Positions 51,303-63,350 of a stretch of DNA of 63,488 nt are shown piece after piece. The notes below the pieces were generated by a model. It did not search any database. It was given only the letters and a program-made list of their open reading frames with translations, and had not been told where the DNA came from. Each line of letters begins with the position of its first letter. Positions within the stretch are counted from its first letter, which is position 1. Source of the stretch: Dimorphilus gyrociliatus (lineage: Eukaryota > Annelida > Polychaeta > Dinophilidae); contig CAJFCJ010000062.1 of the NCBI GenBank assembly GCA_904063045.1, positions 1 to 63,488 of the forward strand, in the 5' to 3' direction. A program made the position numbers and the translations under genes.

Positions 51303-51880
51303 TATTCTGTCGTTCTAATTGTTTGTTAAGACAAGAGAAAAAATGAAAGAAGATTAAGAAGAAAGCAAATACTTACTCGATCGATACCCGGCATTTTATA
51401 CATAAAAACCAAAAAGTAAATAATGAGAGGAGCAAAAAAAACACAATATACAGTATATAGTGTATATATATACACGTCTATATACCCTATATTATAGAAA
51501 AAAGCTTTATTCGTGCACTTGTATTATATTTATTTTGTTCCATCTTGCATTCCCTTACGAAAGTATTTATTTACATATTTTGCTGCTTTTTTCTGGTATT
51601 TGTTCTCCTATTTTTGTATTAAATATCAAACTTTCTTTTCTTTTTGTTTTTGTTGATATTTTTCAAAGGAAGACGACAATAAACTAAAATAAAGTTTCCT
51701 TTTTGTCAACGTTAAAGAAAAGAGAAAACATTTTTTGTTCATAAATTTAACCCAAAAAAAAGACATTTTATTTGATTTTTTTGTCAGTAACACTTGCCTT
51801 TAAAAGGCAAATTAGCAATCGTTTCATGTTTTTTAGACACAGAAAAAAAGAGTATGCAAGAGTTTTCTTTTTTTGTTATC
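51303..51880. other. Convergent 3' region of syntaxin-6 and the GH35-like gene
   Basis: It contains the poly(A) signals of syntaxin-6 at 51678 and 51688 and a TATACAGTATATAG motif near 51447. I see no gene. Confidence 0.5.
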
Positions 51881-54511
51881 CTATGAATATTTCTCTGATA
51901 GTTTAACACTCGAATGAGGTTTGTGCAATTCAAATATATAAATATGGTTCTGTCCGGGGAACATGAATGATTCGGATATAAATAATCTAGTCTGAGGTCC
52001 CCGATTCCAGTATCTGCCAATTATTTTTGAATTAACCATTACCAGTCCCCTATTCCAGTGTTTCATATCGATATATGTATCGTGAGGTCTGCCGATTATC
52101 ATAATAGATATCTTGAACAACGATGGCGCCTCCATTTTTCCGTGAAAGAATTCCCAATTTTTCGAATAATTCAACATTTTTGCAAACTTCTACTCAATTT
52201 TGGATTTTAAAGTGTGGTATTTCTCTTTTAATTGATGTTTGTTCTTTTTTTTTACTAGTTTAATATTTAAATAATAAACACCACACAAAAAAATCCAACC
52301 TCGTTAAAATTCAAGTTTCCTATCTTATAACCAATTAATTGCACGTTGTTAATTAATACACGACCTCTTAAGCCTTTCCTTTGATCGTTCAATCTTGATG
52401 GTGCGTAAACTCTTCCGCAATTTTCAATAAATATATCTAAAATGTTACTCTTCTCCAAAGTCACTTTGTCCAGTCTTACGGGTTTACTAAGTATTGCTAC
52501 AATGTTGTCAACTTTTTGTAACGTTTTGTTGTTTATAATAACTAAACCGTAATCATGAAGGGCCCCGATAAAGTTCATTTCCTTTCCTCTCATAAATGTT
52601 GTCCTGTAAATAATATATCCGAAATCGTATCCCATAACTTCCATGGGAAGAACGTCTCTCTTCGATGTCATCGTTGGTCTTTTAAAGTATCGCCGAGCTA
52701 TTAAATTTATGTAAATATTTCATGAGGGAGGGAGGCAGTTGGTGTATTTGTATGTGTGCGTGTGCGTGTGTGTGTGTGTCTGTGTGTATGTGTGAATGTG
52801 TGTATGCATGTGTGTGTATTTATATATACACGTGTAGGTGTGCTGTTTTTGTTTTCCTTTTCTCTCATTTTTCCCTTATAGTAAACGAATTTGAGTTAAA
52901 GAGAAAGCAAAAATCTTATGCTTATACGCATATGTATATGCAAATATACATACACGCATCCACCTATCGACGCACCAACCCATACTCACACCTATACTAG
53001 TTTAAATTTAGTAATGATAATTATTATTGTGGATGAATTGTTCGGCGTCACTTTAAAATATCAATAATGCTCTGGTAAGGCATATAGCTAGTTATTTCAT
53101 ATTTCCCATAATTTCTGGAAGGATAATTTAAAGGTGGTGGAGGACCTCCGTCAACAGAAATTTTTGTATCTTTAAGAGCCGATCTGATAACAAAATATTT
53201 CTGTTCGTATTCTCCACTTTCAGTAACTGGTGCATCGGAGAAAAAGGTCGTCAAGTCGAACTGAAGTTGAGAGTCTGTATAATTAATTGCGCCCGAATTA
53301 AATCCATAATTCGTCCCTCCGATAAACGGATGGAAAACAAACGAAGTTCCTAAAACAACGCTTCTATAAAGTCTGTTTCTAAATTCGGTAAGGTTCAATT
53401 GCTCGTATTTCATTGCCCATTTCATGTTATGAGCAGTTGGTAGGGCCATAAGAAGAACGGGAACATCTGGTTGAATAGATCTTAACTTTACGACAGCCGA
53501 AGTTATATCTTCATGAGGAGAATCGATTAGTAGACATTTAATCGTTTGAGGGACTCGATCTCGGCCAATAAAATTTACACGATCTGCCAGAAATATTATC
53601 TCGTCTAAACTATTCTTTCGAAATTGAATAACGAGAAAATTCAAATAAGTATCATCTTTGAGATATAGACCAAAACCGTGTTCAACTTGAAAAGCTATTA
53701 TTGGCCCTCCATAGAAAGAGTATACATATGGGAAAATATCGTCTATTAACGCCTGCATATAACTTCTAACTGGATTTAAAAAAGTTTCGTTCGAAGATCT
53801 AATTTTATGTTTAATATTTTCCTTTAAAAGCCACGAAGGTAAACCACCCCAATCCAATCCATTCTCTACAAAGGGTCCAACTTGAAGAATTACATAAAGT
53901 TTTAGGCTCTTTATCATCTCTAAGAAATTCTTAAGCGAGGTGAAATTCTTTTTGCCCTTGATTCTTTCGTGAATATTCCAAGGTACAGGAAAGACGACCG
54001 TGTTTAAACCGGCAGCCTTCATTTTAAGTAATCGATCATACCAACTAGATTCAGGAGTTCGAAAGTAGTGAAAAGTTCCTGAAAGAGTTTTAAAAAAAGT
54101 TTATCAGTAAATTCTTCTCAGAGATATTTATGTAGAGCTGATATAAAGGAAAACAGGAGAATTGAACAAACCTCCTGCAATTCTGAATGGTTGCTGGTCA
54201 AAGAGAAACTCATTTCCTTCAGCTGTTAAACCTTTATGTGCCCTAGGAGGAAGCTTTCTTGTGGTAGGAATTCTTGAAGTAGTAGACGGTGGCGGTGGTT
54301 GGGTAACATCTTGAGCTAATAGAATGTGGTCTACACCTCCCTGACGTTTTCTGGCTTCGGGAAGAATCTCAATGTCCTTTTGCCATGAGTAAGTAACCGG
54401 TTCGTAGTCTTCTTCTCGATAAGAGTCCAAGAAGATATTAAAAAAGAACCAGGCGGCTGTCACGAACAGGGTGAATCTAATAAATTTTTTTAGAGTTTTT
54501 GTTCGCACCAT
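51881..54511 (-). CDS. GH35 beta-galactosidase-like type II membrane protein, predicted catalytically inactive
   Basis: Exons 54511-54172, 54078-53052, 52678-52300 and about 52189-51881 join in frame to 684 residues. A basic N-terminus and one hydrophobic helix (about 10-29, FIRFTLFVTAAWFFFNIFL) predict a type II membrane anchor, then a Pro/Thr-rich stem. The GH35 barrel starts at FLFDQQPFRIAGGTFHYFR and has VPWNIHE, GGLPSWLL, GGPIIAFQVE and IGGTNYGF. C-terminal jelly-roll domains follow (GYDFGYIIYRTTF, then NSKIIGRYWNRGPQTRLF). The acid/base Glu of the usual ENEYG is Gly248 here (EHGFG), and the nucleophile position of NSEFYTGW aligns with Ala324 (LLMALPTAH). The CAEW motif is also changed (FVENGLDWGG). 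It is therefore probably a non-enzymatic sugar-binding relative of GLB1L proteins in the Golgi or at the cell surface. Confidence 0.9.
52741..52830. repeat. (TG)n-rich repeat in an intron of the GH35-like gene
   Basis: Interrupted TG/TGTATG units lie between the exons ending 53052 and starting 52678. Confidence 0.7.
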
Positions 54512-55229
54512 CTTGCACGAAAGGACTGGCGGATTGCTGATAGCACTAAATCAATCTACTCAATAAAATTTAACTCACCTTGAGTAATAATTCAGCCTAG
54601 ATATATCTATATATATTAGTACTTATGTACAAAATTCTAAATATTGAGGATAAGAATTAAAGATTCAATGAAGCGATTGAAATTGTTAAAGATTCTTTTT
54701 TATAGTAAATACGAATATGTGTATACAAAGATATATATATATATATATATATATATCACAAATATATATACAATCCTTAGCATATGATATGTTATGTATA
54801 AATTATATAAACTTCAATAGATGCAGAATTTTCATTAGACAAATAGAAACAGAAATATAAACAACTTAATCACCACCTTTAGAACAAAAACAGTTTTCAT
54901 ACAGACGTTAGCATAAACTTTATATTAAACATAACACAATATACTGTTGATCAGAAAATGTACAACTTGCACAGCTTTATTATAGTTTCAATTATTTGCA
55001 TATTCTTTTTAATAACACACTACATATCACCAACAGTTTGTAGCCCTTAATATTGTACTTGTACCGATAATATTATCATGAGAAGAACCTATACAATAAT
55101 ATTGTAAATTCTTGACTTGTTTATTTACTAATATCCAAAATAATACAAATTTTTTAAATAGTAATTTAAATATTACAGCGAGGCGACATCTGTAACAAAT
55201 TTCGATTTTTATTAACAATAGCTAACTGT
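54512..55229. other. Spacer between the GH35-like and TM9SF2 genes
   Basis: It is AT-rich with a (TA)n run at about 54730-54754. It holds the promoter of the GH35-like gene and the 3' flank of TM9SF2, both on the minus strand. I see no gene. Confidence 0.5.
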
Positions 55230-57570
55230 TTAATCAACATGAACCACACTGTAAATTTTTCGCACAAACCAGAAAGATGCCAAGAATCCTATTGTTCCAG
55301 TTAAAATGAAGAATAGGAACGTCATAATAAACGTATAACCAAAATAGAGAAAAGTGCTTACAAAAGTGTTAATCTGTAGCTTACTAGAATAGTAATGAAT
55401 GGAATATATAAAGAAATAGAAAGCGGTAAAGCCAGATGTGAAAAATGAACGCCACCACCAATGATAGTCCTCAGCGCACAAGTGAAAGTAGCACAAAAGT
55501 ATCGTTGCTTCAGAACATGTTACGAGAAGTATAACGAAAACAAGTAGGAGGAACCCAAACATGTAGTAGGTTTCGTGAGACCATATCGAATTAAGGATGA
55601 AGAAAAGTTGAATAAATATGCATCCGAAAGGTAAAATTCCACCCATAACAATCCCGGGCAGGGGACGAGTGTAGAACGATTGATCTGGAATTTGACGAGG
55701 GATCTGATTTGTTCTTACTGGGTGTTCAATGGCCTGAAGATAATTTTAATAGCGTTAAAAAAGTTTTTTAATCTCATTAAACATTCAAAACAAATTCGAA
55801 ATTCTCTACTTACTTTCTTTTTAAATCCAAAATATGCGCCAACGAAGCTCAAAGGTACAGATATACCAAACCATAACGCCAATAGAGCTATTAGCGTAGT
55901 AAATGGAACTGCAGCAGAACTTCCTTCACCCCACATAATCAAATTTAGCACGAAAAAAACTCCAAAGGTAATTCCTGGTACTAGGAATGCGGTTAGAAGG
56001 ACATTTGATTTCCATTTTTCACCTCCAAACATCTTATATATTCTGGCACTTACAAATCCGGCTGGTGTACCCAAACAAACGTATAATACAAGAACGCACG
56101 TCATTAATGAACCACGGTTGGCCGGTGAAAGAAATCCAAGGCATGCAAACAAAAGGGTTATAACAACCATACAGATAATTTGAATTCCATTTCCAACAAA
56201 AACTGAGAGAATCATTCCCTTACGAGGTGATCTAAAAACATCGCCGTGAACTAGTTTCCATCCAAATTCTTCTCTAGCATCTTCAGAATTATCCAATTGG
56301 TTATATCTTGCAATATCTTTGTGTAAAGTTCTCAGCATTATCATAGCTACCATACCAGATAAAAATAAAACAATTACAAGAGAGTTCATAATTGAAAACC
56401 ATTGAATATTGGAATGTGGCATAGATTCTAATATATAATCCCATCTGCTTGACCACTTTACTGTGTTATTTTCTACAAATGTAACAGAATACGTATAACT
56501 AATCTTAACGTCATTATCTGTATTTTTAAAGCCAAAAGTTGGTAGAGAGTCGCCTCCACCTTCGCAATATGGGACTCCATTCGCATCATGATGATGCTTT
56601 ACACTCCGTGGGATTATTTTTGCCTTAATTAGTCGTCCACCAGGAGTACCACTGAGGCTTTTTCCCCAGTCTTCTTTTTCACCATTATGATATTCAATAA
56701 TAATATCAACATGATTAAACAAATAAAATGTGTTTGCTTGACTATACGAGTTAGACGACGAGCAATGGTCCATTCCCTTGCCATTTTTGTTTACATAGCA
56801 ACCAACAGGAAATCCAGTTGTGCAAAATGGTTTACCACCAGCAGTATTGTAACACCAAGCTAGAGGCATATTATCAATAATCCAATGATGTTTATAATGT
56901 TTCAAGATAGCTTGTTGGAGGAATTTTAACTTTTTATCATCATCTTTCTTCTGTCTACTATACGTTTTAGTACAGAGATGTTGACATTTTTCCGTCTTAT
57001 TGAATTTAAGCTGTTAATAGAGAATATAAAAAGATCAAATCAACGGTTGTTCTTGTAAAAACTAAATTAAAAGTTAAATAAGTAACTATTGAACAAAACA
57101 TTACTCACTTGATAAGGTGATGGTCTTATTCTCTCGCCAAATACGACCTGGCCTAAATTTTCTACAGGAGATTCTTTGTTAATAACGTCTTTCGGCGCTT
57201 GACAAAAATCGAAGCTAAAATAATTCAAATAATGAAATTTTTACAGTGAAACAACACAATATAACTTGAGAGAAAATTATTAAAAATGTTTTATCTATAA
57301 AATAATAATTACGCTGTATATTCAAAAGGTAGAACCGAATATACTGAATCCAGACGATTCACGTAAAGCTTTATATCAGACTGTCATAAATTAATAATGT
57401 AAGTAGTTATTAGATTTTTTTATAACAATAAAAAATTGTTCGAAGAAGACACTTACTTTGCATTTCTCTCCCTTGTTGCAATAAGTAACAGGTGCTAACC
57501 CGGGTAAATAGAATGCAGCAACGCTACCTAATAATGTTAATAGCCAACAGGCATTTATGAGTTTGTTCAT
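55230..57570 (-). CDS. TM9SF2: Transmembrane 9 superfamily member 2 (nonaspanin)
   Basis: Exons 57570-57457, 57380-57313, 57214-57109, 57010-55814 and 55733-55230 join in frame to 662 residues, one fewer than the human protein. A signal peptide precedes [12 protein letters not shown], and the luminal domain holds [11 protein letters not shown] and [11 protein letters not shown]. Nine TM helices follow, with [66 protein letters not shown] and [22 protein letters not shown]9 proteins sit in the Golgi and endosomes and help sort other membrane proteins. The C-terminus is KIYSVVHVD where relatives end KVD or KID, so the Lys of the KXD COPI/Golgi-retention signal is His here. It is divergent from SEC63. 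Confidence 0.96.
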
Positions 57571-58690
57571 GATTTTTCTGGAGTATTGCTACTTCGTAGG
57601 GTGTGTGAATAGTCTAACCAGAATTCATCAAAAATGGCGAGCGAAAGACACGTCAACTTGAAATCTGGCTCGTGGTGCTTTTTGATTGTATAGGCGTATC
57701 TATTCTGCGGAATTCGGATCCATATAAGACCTTGTGAATTCTGATAAAAATTTTTTAAAAAATTACACTTTGATATACTAAGCACACTTATTTAACATAT
57801 CAAATCATCAAAGATAATCTAGACTATTATAATATCGCATTTTTCTTTGTAAAATGTACACTTGGACATTTACTTTACAGTTTTTATTTTATATTATGTA
57901 AAAGTCTATCTAAATCTTATTGTATGTGGTATTTAGCTATTCCCGAAAGCACATTGCAATTTACCGGCAATGGAAAGAGAAAATAAAGAGCAGTATTACT
58001 ACTTTAAAGTAGTGAATTAATAAGATGGTAACATAGCACTGCTCACAAATTCAAATAAGCAAACGAATTATTTTACATATTAAATAAATATCTACTTTGA
58101 TTTAGGTTGACATAATTATAGAGAACTTGAAAATGAATATGTATGAGTTAAGAGGTTCAAGTTCAATACATTCTTTTATCTCTGCACTCGGTATATAAGA
58201 ATGATAACTGGGGTATATAATAAAAAAAATGTTTCTTTTCTTCAGTACTACAGGAAAGACTATTTCTCTTTCTTAAAAACTATACATGGAGTGAAAAAAG
58301 AGTAGTTGAATACTATTTAGATAAGTTTAAAACTTTTAAAATAGTATACCCATATCGAATAAGTTTATTTGTTATTGTTATTATTGCTACTGTATATAGA
58401 ATGTTTTAATAATCTTAAGAGAACTTTAGATAAATATAGAAAGGAACGTTACATAAATACAAATGAAAATAGTATTGTTAAGGCTTTATATTTAAAGTAT
58501 TTATTTAAATGAAATAGATTTATTATATATTTTAATTAATAATATTTGTTTCATCAAACGTTTTTATTATTTAATATTAGGAAAAATATAAGTTAAATTC
58601 AGTATCAATCTGTCATTGTAAAAGCAAAGTCAGTTCATCTTGCATTCAATCACACCCGCCTTTTAGACATTCCTTTAAACACGTATCAAA
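57571..58690. promoter_or_regulatory. Divergent promoter region of TM9SF2 and SEC63
   Basis: The 1.1 kb between the start codons is very AT-rich in its middle. AAAATGGCGAGCG near 57631, about 60 bp from the TM9SF2 ATG, and AAAATGGCCGGC over the SEC63 ATG resemble YY1-type start-site elements. This is a motif-based inference. Confidence 0.3.
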
Positions 58691-61614
58691 ATGGCCGGCA
58701 TGAAATTCGAATATGATGAAAAAGGTGGAACGTTTTATTACTTCCTCATTTCTTTCTATGTTTTGGTGCTGATTCCTGCCACCTATTATGGATGGTTATT
58801 TATTCGAAAAAAGGGTTGGTAAATACCTATCAATATGGATGATTTTGCTAAAACAATATGTTTCATGTTCTTCTCTTTAGAAAATAAAGAAGTTTCGGAA
58901 AAGGACTGTAGGTGTTTACCTTGTTTAAATAAAGAGAAGCTACTGGAAACCACTCAACCAAAACAAAAAGTTAAACGACCATTAGTGTTAGTAATTTTAA
59001 TTAAAAATCCCTCCCTCCATGGTCTCTAATATTCAACAGAATGAGAAAAACAATGCTAACAGTGTTTTTCTCCACTTGATAAAAAATATATAAAGATTAT
59101 ATTATTGTTTTCTTTCTCATTTTCAATTCTAAAAATAATCTTAATTATAATTATAGAAATTATATTCCACTTTCTCTTTTTACAGCATTATATTGTTAAT
59201 AATTGGATGGAGCATATTCTTTTTCCTGGCCTATAAAACATCACAAATTGAATTAGACTATTCGGAATATGACCCTTACACAATATTGGAATTGGAAAGA
59301 GTAAATATATACATATAAATGCCTTATTACATACATTTTAATCAATTCTTAGTTTTCTAAATGCGGATAATTTCATTATTATTTTTTCAGGGATCGTCAG
59401 TTAAGGAGATTAAATCTCAATATCGCAAACTAAGTAAAAAACACCATCCTGATAAAGGGGGAGACCACAAAACTTTTATGAAAATTGCTAAAGCGTATGC
59501 AGCTCTGACAGACGAAGAGTCTCGTAAGAATTGGGAGGAATATGGAAATCCTGATGGACCTACAGCTACAAATTTTGGTATTGCGTTACCAATCTGGATT
59601 GTAGAAAAGCAAAACTCTATGTGGGTTTTAGGATTATACGCTCTCGTTTTTATGATTATTTTACCCGTTGTCGTTGGTACTTGGTGGTATCGTTCAATTC
59701 AATTTAGTGGAGACCAAGTACTTTTGGACACTATGAAATTTTATGGGCAATTTTTTAGTAGAACACCTAATATGACTCTGAAAAGAATTTTAATGATATT
59801 AGGCGGCAGCTTTGAATTTTCTAAATTCTATAACAAGGATATCATTGACAGAGAATCGGATAATATAGAAATACCTCAATTGATGAAAGAATTACCTAAT
59901 CTTAATGAAAAGAATAAGGAAAAGCCATTTAATCTATCTTATAGTTTGAAAGCTAGAGCTTTAATTCACGCTCATTTGGGTAGAATATCCCTTCCTCCTA
60001 CAACGTTAGAGAATGATAAAAACTACGTTTTAGGAAAGTCATTAAATCTGGTCAATGAAATGATAAAAGTGATTACTCAAGTTATTAGTTATTTCAAAAC
60101 GACGCCAGATATGCAACTAAAGCTCCAAGATTGAACACTGTTGAATATTGTATAAAAATTTGTCAAATGTTAGTTCAAGCCTGTGGGATACAAAAAGTCC
60201 TTGCTGCAATTACCCATATAACGAAAAACGCTATCCATTTTGTAACGAAACGTAGATGTATAAAGACAATTAAACAATTTGTAGAAATGAAAAGTAAAGA
60301 AAGACGAGCGTTATTAAGAACCTTAAGTGATGCTGAATATAGGTAAGATTTTTAACAATTTTTCCATTACTTAATATTTTTTTAGAATTAATTAATTAAT
60401 TGTTTAAAATTTTTGTTATTCTTTTTTAAATAGAGACGTGATGAATGTTTGCGCAAGAATGCGATATAGATTTAAAAGCGGAGGTTGCCGTTAACGATGA
60501 AGAGGATAATTCAATTACTGCAAATTCTATTGTAACAGTTCGTGTGATTCTAGAAAGAAAACATTAGAACCAAATGAGAGTGATGAAGAAGATGAGAAAA
60601 GAGAAGACGCTGGAGATAAGATGGAAGAAGAAAGGAAAAAGTTGATGAAAAACAAAACCTTTGTGGCAGAAAGCTCAGAAAACGAAAAAGAAAAAGCTAA
60701 AAAGCCGAAAAGCAGGTAAAAAATATCTTAAAGAATATAAAATCTTTATTCAAACTATACTGTTTCTTCTGTACATTTAGGAACACGCACGGTTCTTGTA
60801 CCTGTTGTGAATAGAACAGAAAAGCTCGCTGAGGTAGCATCGAAGATAAAATAAAGAAAAAAGATGAGAATGAGAGTGGGGCAAGTGATGAAAGTGATAA
60901 GATTCGAAGACAGTCCAGAAGCAAAGAGATCACAAAACAATGAAAAGAAGGAAGACAATGACAGTGATTCAGTAGATGATGCAAATGATTCTGAAGAAAA
61001 TAATGAGGACGATAACGAGGAAGAGGATTGGGTAGGAAAATTTTCAGACGAAAGAAGAAAGAGAATTCCTTTGAAACTAAATCAAAAGAAACTCATTTAG
61101 TTCATTGTCCTATTATCCGTTAGATAAATACGAATGGTGGTACCTATACGTAGCAGATAAAAAAAACAGCAGCTCATTTCTATGCCTAAGCATGTTCAAA
61201 GTTTAAAAGATTATGAGGAAGTGGAGTTACAATTCGCGGCTCCTACAAAGCCTGATGTATATACTATTCTGTTTGTTTAATGAGCGATTCTTACATGAGT
61301 TTCGACTAACCAAAACATAAAGGTAAAGATTTTTATATCAGAAATTTATGTAGAAAAATTATTTTATGCGACTCTTAAAAAAGTTGTAAGCAGAATTATG
61401 TACACTTTTTGTTTTCTTAACCACAGTTGGATGTTAAAAAAGCTAAGCAAGTCCTTGATCATCCTCAATGGCAGAAAATCGACGAAGACGAGGGCAAAGA
61501 AATTCAAGTAATGACGATGAAGATTCCTCAGATAATGATGACTATGATGATTCGATGACTAATTATAAAAAAGTGAATTTTTTGTCAACTGATTATAGTA
61601 CAGGTATTAGTTGA
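58691..61614 (+). CDS. SEC63: SEC63 homologue (ER translocon J-protein), frame broken repeatedly in its 3' half
   Basis: Exons seen: 58691-58814, 58881 to about 58984, 59186-59300, 59391-60342, 60434-60715, 60781-61322 and 61427-61614. The start MAGMKFEYDEKGGTFYYF matches SEC63. Three TM helices flank a luminal J domain with HPD (KKHHPDKGGDHKTFMKIAKA, then DEESRKNWEEYGNPDGP). The Sec63/Brl domain follows (FGIALPIWIVEKQNS, WWYRSIQFSGDQ), then an acidic linker, a WWYLYVADKK segment and an acidic tail. SEC63 recruits BiP to the Sec61 channel for post-translational import into the ER. From about 60117 onward homology jumps frame at about 60117, 60462, 60565, 60860, 60945, 61080, 61110, 61165, 61270 and 61505, with a stop at 61307-61309. 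The phase between exons 2 and 3 also fails. Sequence error and decay are both possible. Confidence 0.88.
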
Positions 61615-62260
61615 AAATACTAATAAATGTTTTTGTTTCTTCTGTATACATGATAAAAGAAGAGAATAAGGTTAAGTTTTAGATGTATTTAACTTATTGT
61701 ACAATGGGCCATGTATACAGTTCGAAAGATCCGTATAAAGTAAATTGTTTAGGGAAATGCCTTTCAAAGGCCTTTTATATAAGCGTCCAAATTGTTTGTA
61801 ACCGAAAGAATTGTAATTTTGTTGATAAAAAGAAATAGTTCTATCATGTTGATTGAACAAATCACTAATGTTTTCTATTATTCCTATTACTATATTATTA
61901 TCATTATCATTTTCAAAGTAATACAACAAATATTCCATCATATCATTTGAATTAATAATTTTCTTAGTAAGATTATTAGGTGTCATTAAGAGAGACGAGG
62001 CTAATTAAATCTAGATCAACTGATGTAGGAGATGGTTGTTTTTATTTACAGAACTTATTACGATAATAACAATATCATCATCGTAAGCGTTTTATATACA
62101 AAACACTACTGTACATTGTAAGTTATTTGTTGTCTAATTTTCATATGGTTGGGCGATAAAATGCGAATTAAGATGGGAGAAAAAAAGACGTCTACTTATA
62201 ATTTATTAATGAAAAATGTCATAATTTTAAAAATAAAAGAAAAAGGAAATATTGTCAACA
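61615..62260. other. Spacer after SEC63, with one unrecognised minus-strand ORF
   Basis: A 104-residue frame at 61986-61672 (minus) is Asn/Tyr-rich and matches no family I know. Because nearby genes carry indels here, it could be part of a damaged gene or chance. Nothing else was seen. Confidence 0.3.
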
Positions 62261-62800
62261 TCAAAGTTCCGTTTTACCATTTTCTTCTAACAAATACTGC
62301 ATGTAACCAACTTTCTTATACTTTGTTAAATATAGCTTTGTAAACATATTATCCAAGCTTTGCAGTTGATCATCCGACAATCCTGCCTGTCAGATAGATA
62401 GTTTAATAGAACAAAAAAGAAAGTTTTTACTATTGTTTCAAGTAAAATAAATGTTATTTTACTAAAAATATAATGATATAATGTAACAGATAAGAAATTA
62501 GAAAAAAAATATGCCAACTTACAACGTCATGCGTCATATCTTGGTCCATTAATTCTTGGGTAGCCATTGCCCTAGAAATCTTTTCCAGCCATCATGTGGT
62601 AATTTCCACAGGGCCGTAGAATCGTCTTCCTTCGGAAATCGAAAACACACTTTAACAGCCAAATATACGGCTTTTCTGTCTGTTGCAAATAGAGATAAGT
62701 TTATATACAATATATATGTTCAATTTCTCACACAGTATTCTAATAAACATTTAATAAAATATTTACATCTTTTCCATTGTATTGGCTGAGCTCTTCGTGA
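62261..62800 (-). CDS. NENF: Neudesin-like cytochrome b5 (MAPR family) protein, frame-disrupted, 5' end not found
   Basis: Three exons are visible: 62800-62767 (SHEELSQYNGKD), 62675-62523 and 62386-62261. The middle exon carries the MAPR haem-binding pattern in pieces: VYLAVK, then SEGRRFYGP, then GNYHMMAGKDF, then RAMATQELMDQDMTHDV. The last exon gives GLSDDQLQSLDNMFTKLYL and YKKVGYMQYLLEENG, close to the neudesin C-terminus. Neudesin is a secreted haem-binding factor; PGRMC proteins are relatives. Each piece of the middle exon sits in a different frame, so at least three single-base indels are present, and the phase to the first exon is also off. The signal-peptide exon was not found. This resembles the neighbouring SEC63 damage. 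Confidence 0.7.
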
Positions 62801-63350
62801 CTAAAACAGGTAGTTCCTATCTATATCAATTTTTAACGGGCTGTAGCCGCAATGAATAACGCAAATAAGCCACAGCGAAACTACTTGTATCCAACATTTT
62901 AACGTGAAGAATATATTCGTATGATAAAGATAAAAATATTGTTATCTGTCGACTCACTGCGAACCTATTTAAGTTAATTTATTACTAATGCTCACTAGTT
63001 TTACTAGATGTATTAATATCTGTGGATCAAAGTACTAATTTCTTATATCTCTCCGTTTTATTGCTATTTCTACTATTATCACAATTAATATGATGCTATA
63101 ATGAAAAATATACAAAAAGAGGGAAAAAGAGAGAGATAGAGAGACACAGAGAGAGAGAGAGAGAGAGAAGATAAAGGTTTACCATATGGAAAGAAACAAG
63201 CTTTTCTTATACATTTCACTGATACATTGTTATAGGCAAATATTTCTAGTTTTATAGAAACAATTGCCTTATTTAATGTGTTTTTTCTTATTTTACTTGT
63301 ACCAATCCAATTTTGAGCATTAGCCGAAACATACACGAATGCTCTTTTAA
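62801..63350. other. Interval between the neudesin-like gene and the UGT 3' end
   Basis: It has a (GA)n run at about 63128-63169. An open frame at about 63340-63180 (minus) matches nothing I know. The first exon of the neudesin-like gene should lie here but could not be placed. Confidence 0.4.

Noticed and set aside
55680-56183. 167-residue plus-strand ORF opposite TM9SF2
   Set aside because: Antisense shadow of the conserved TM9SF2 exons.
60117-61614. Programmed ribosomal frameshifting in SEC63
   Set aside because: About ten jumps of both types in one transcript plus damage in the neighbouring gene fit indels, not a recoding signal.
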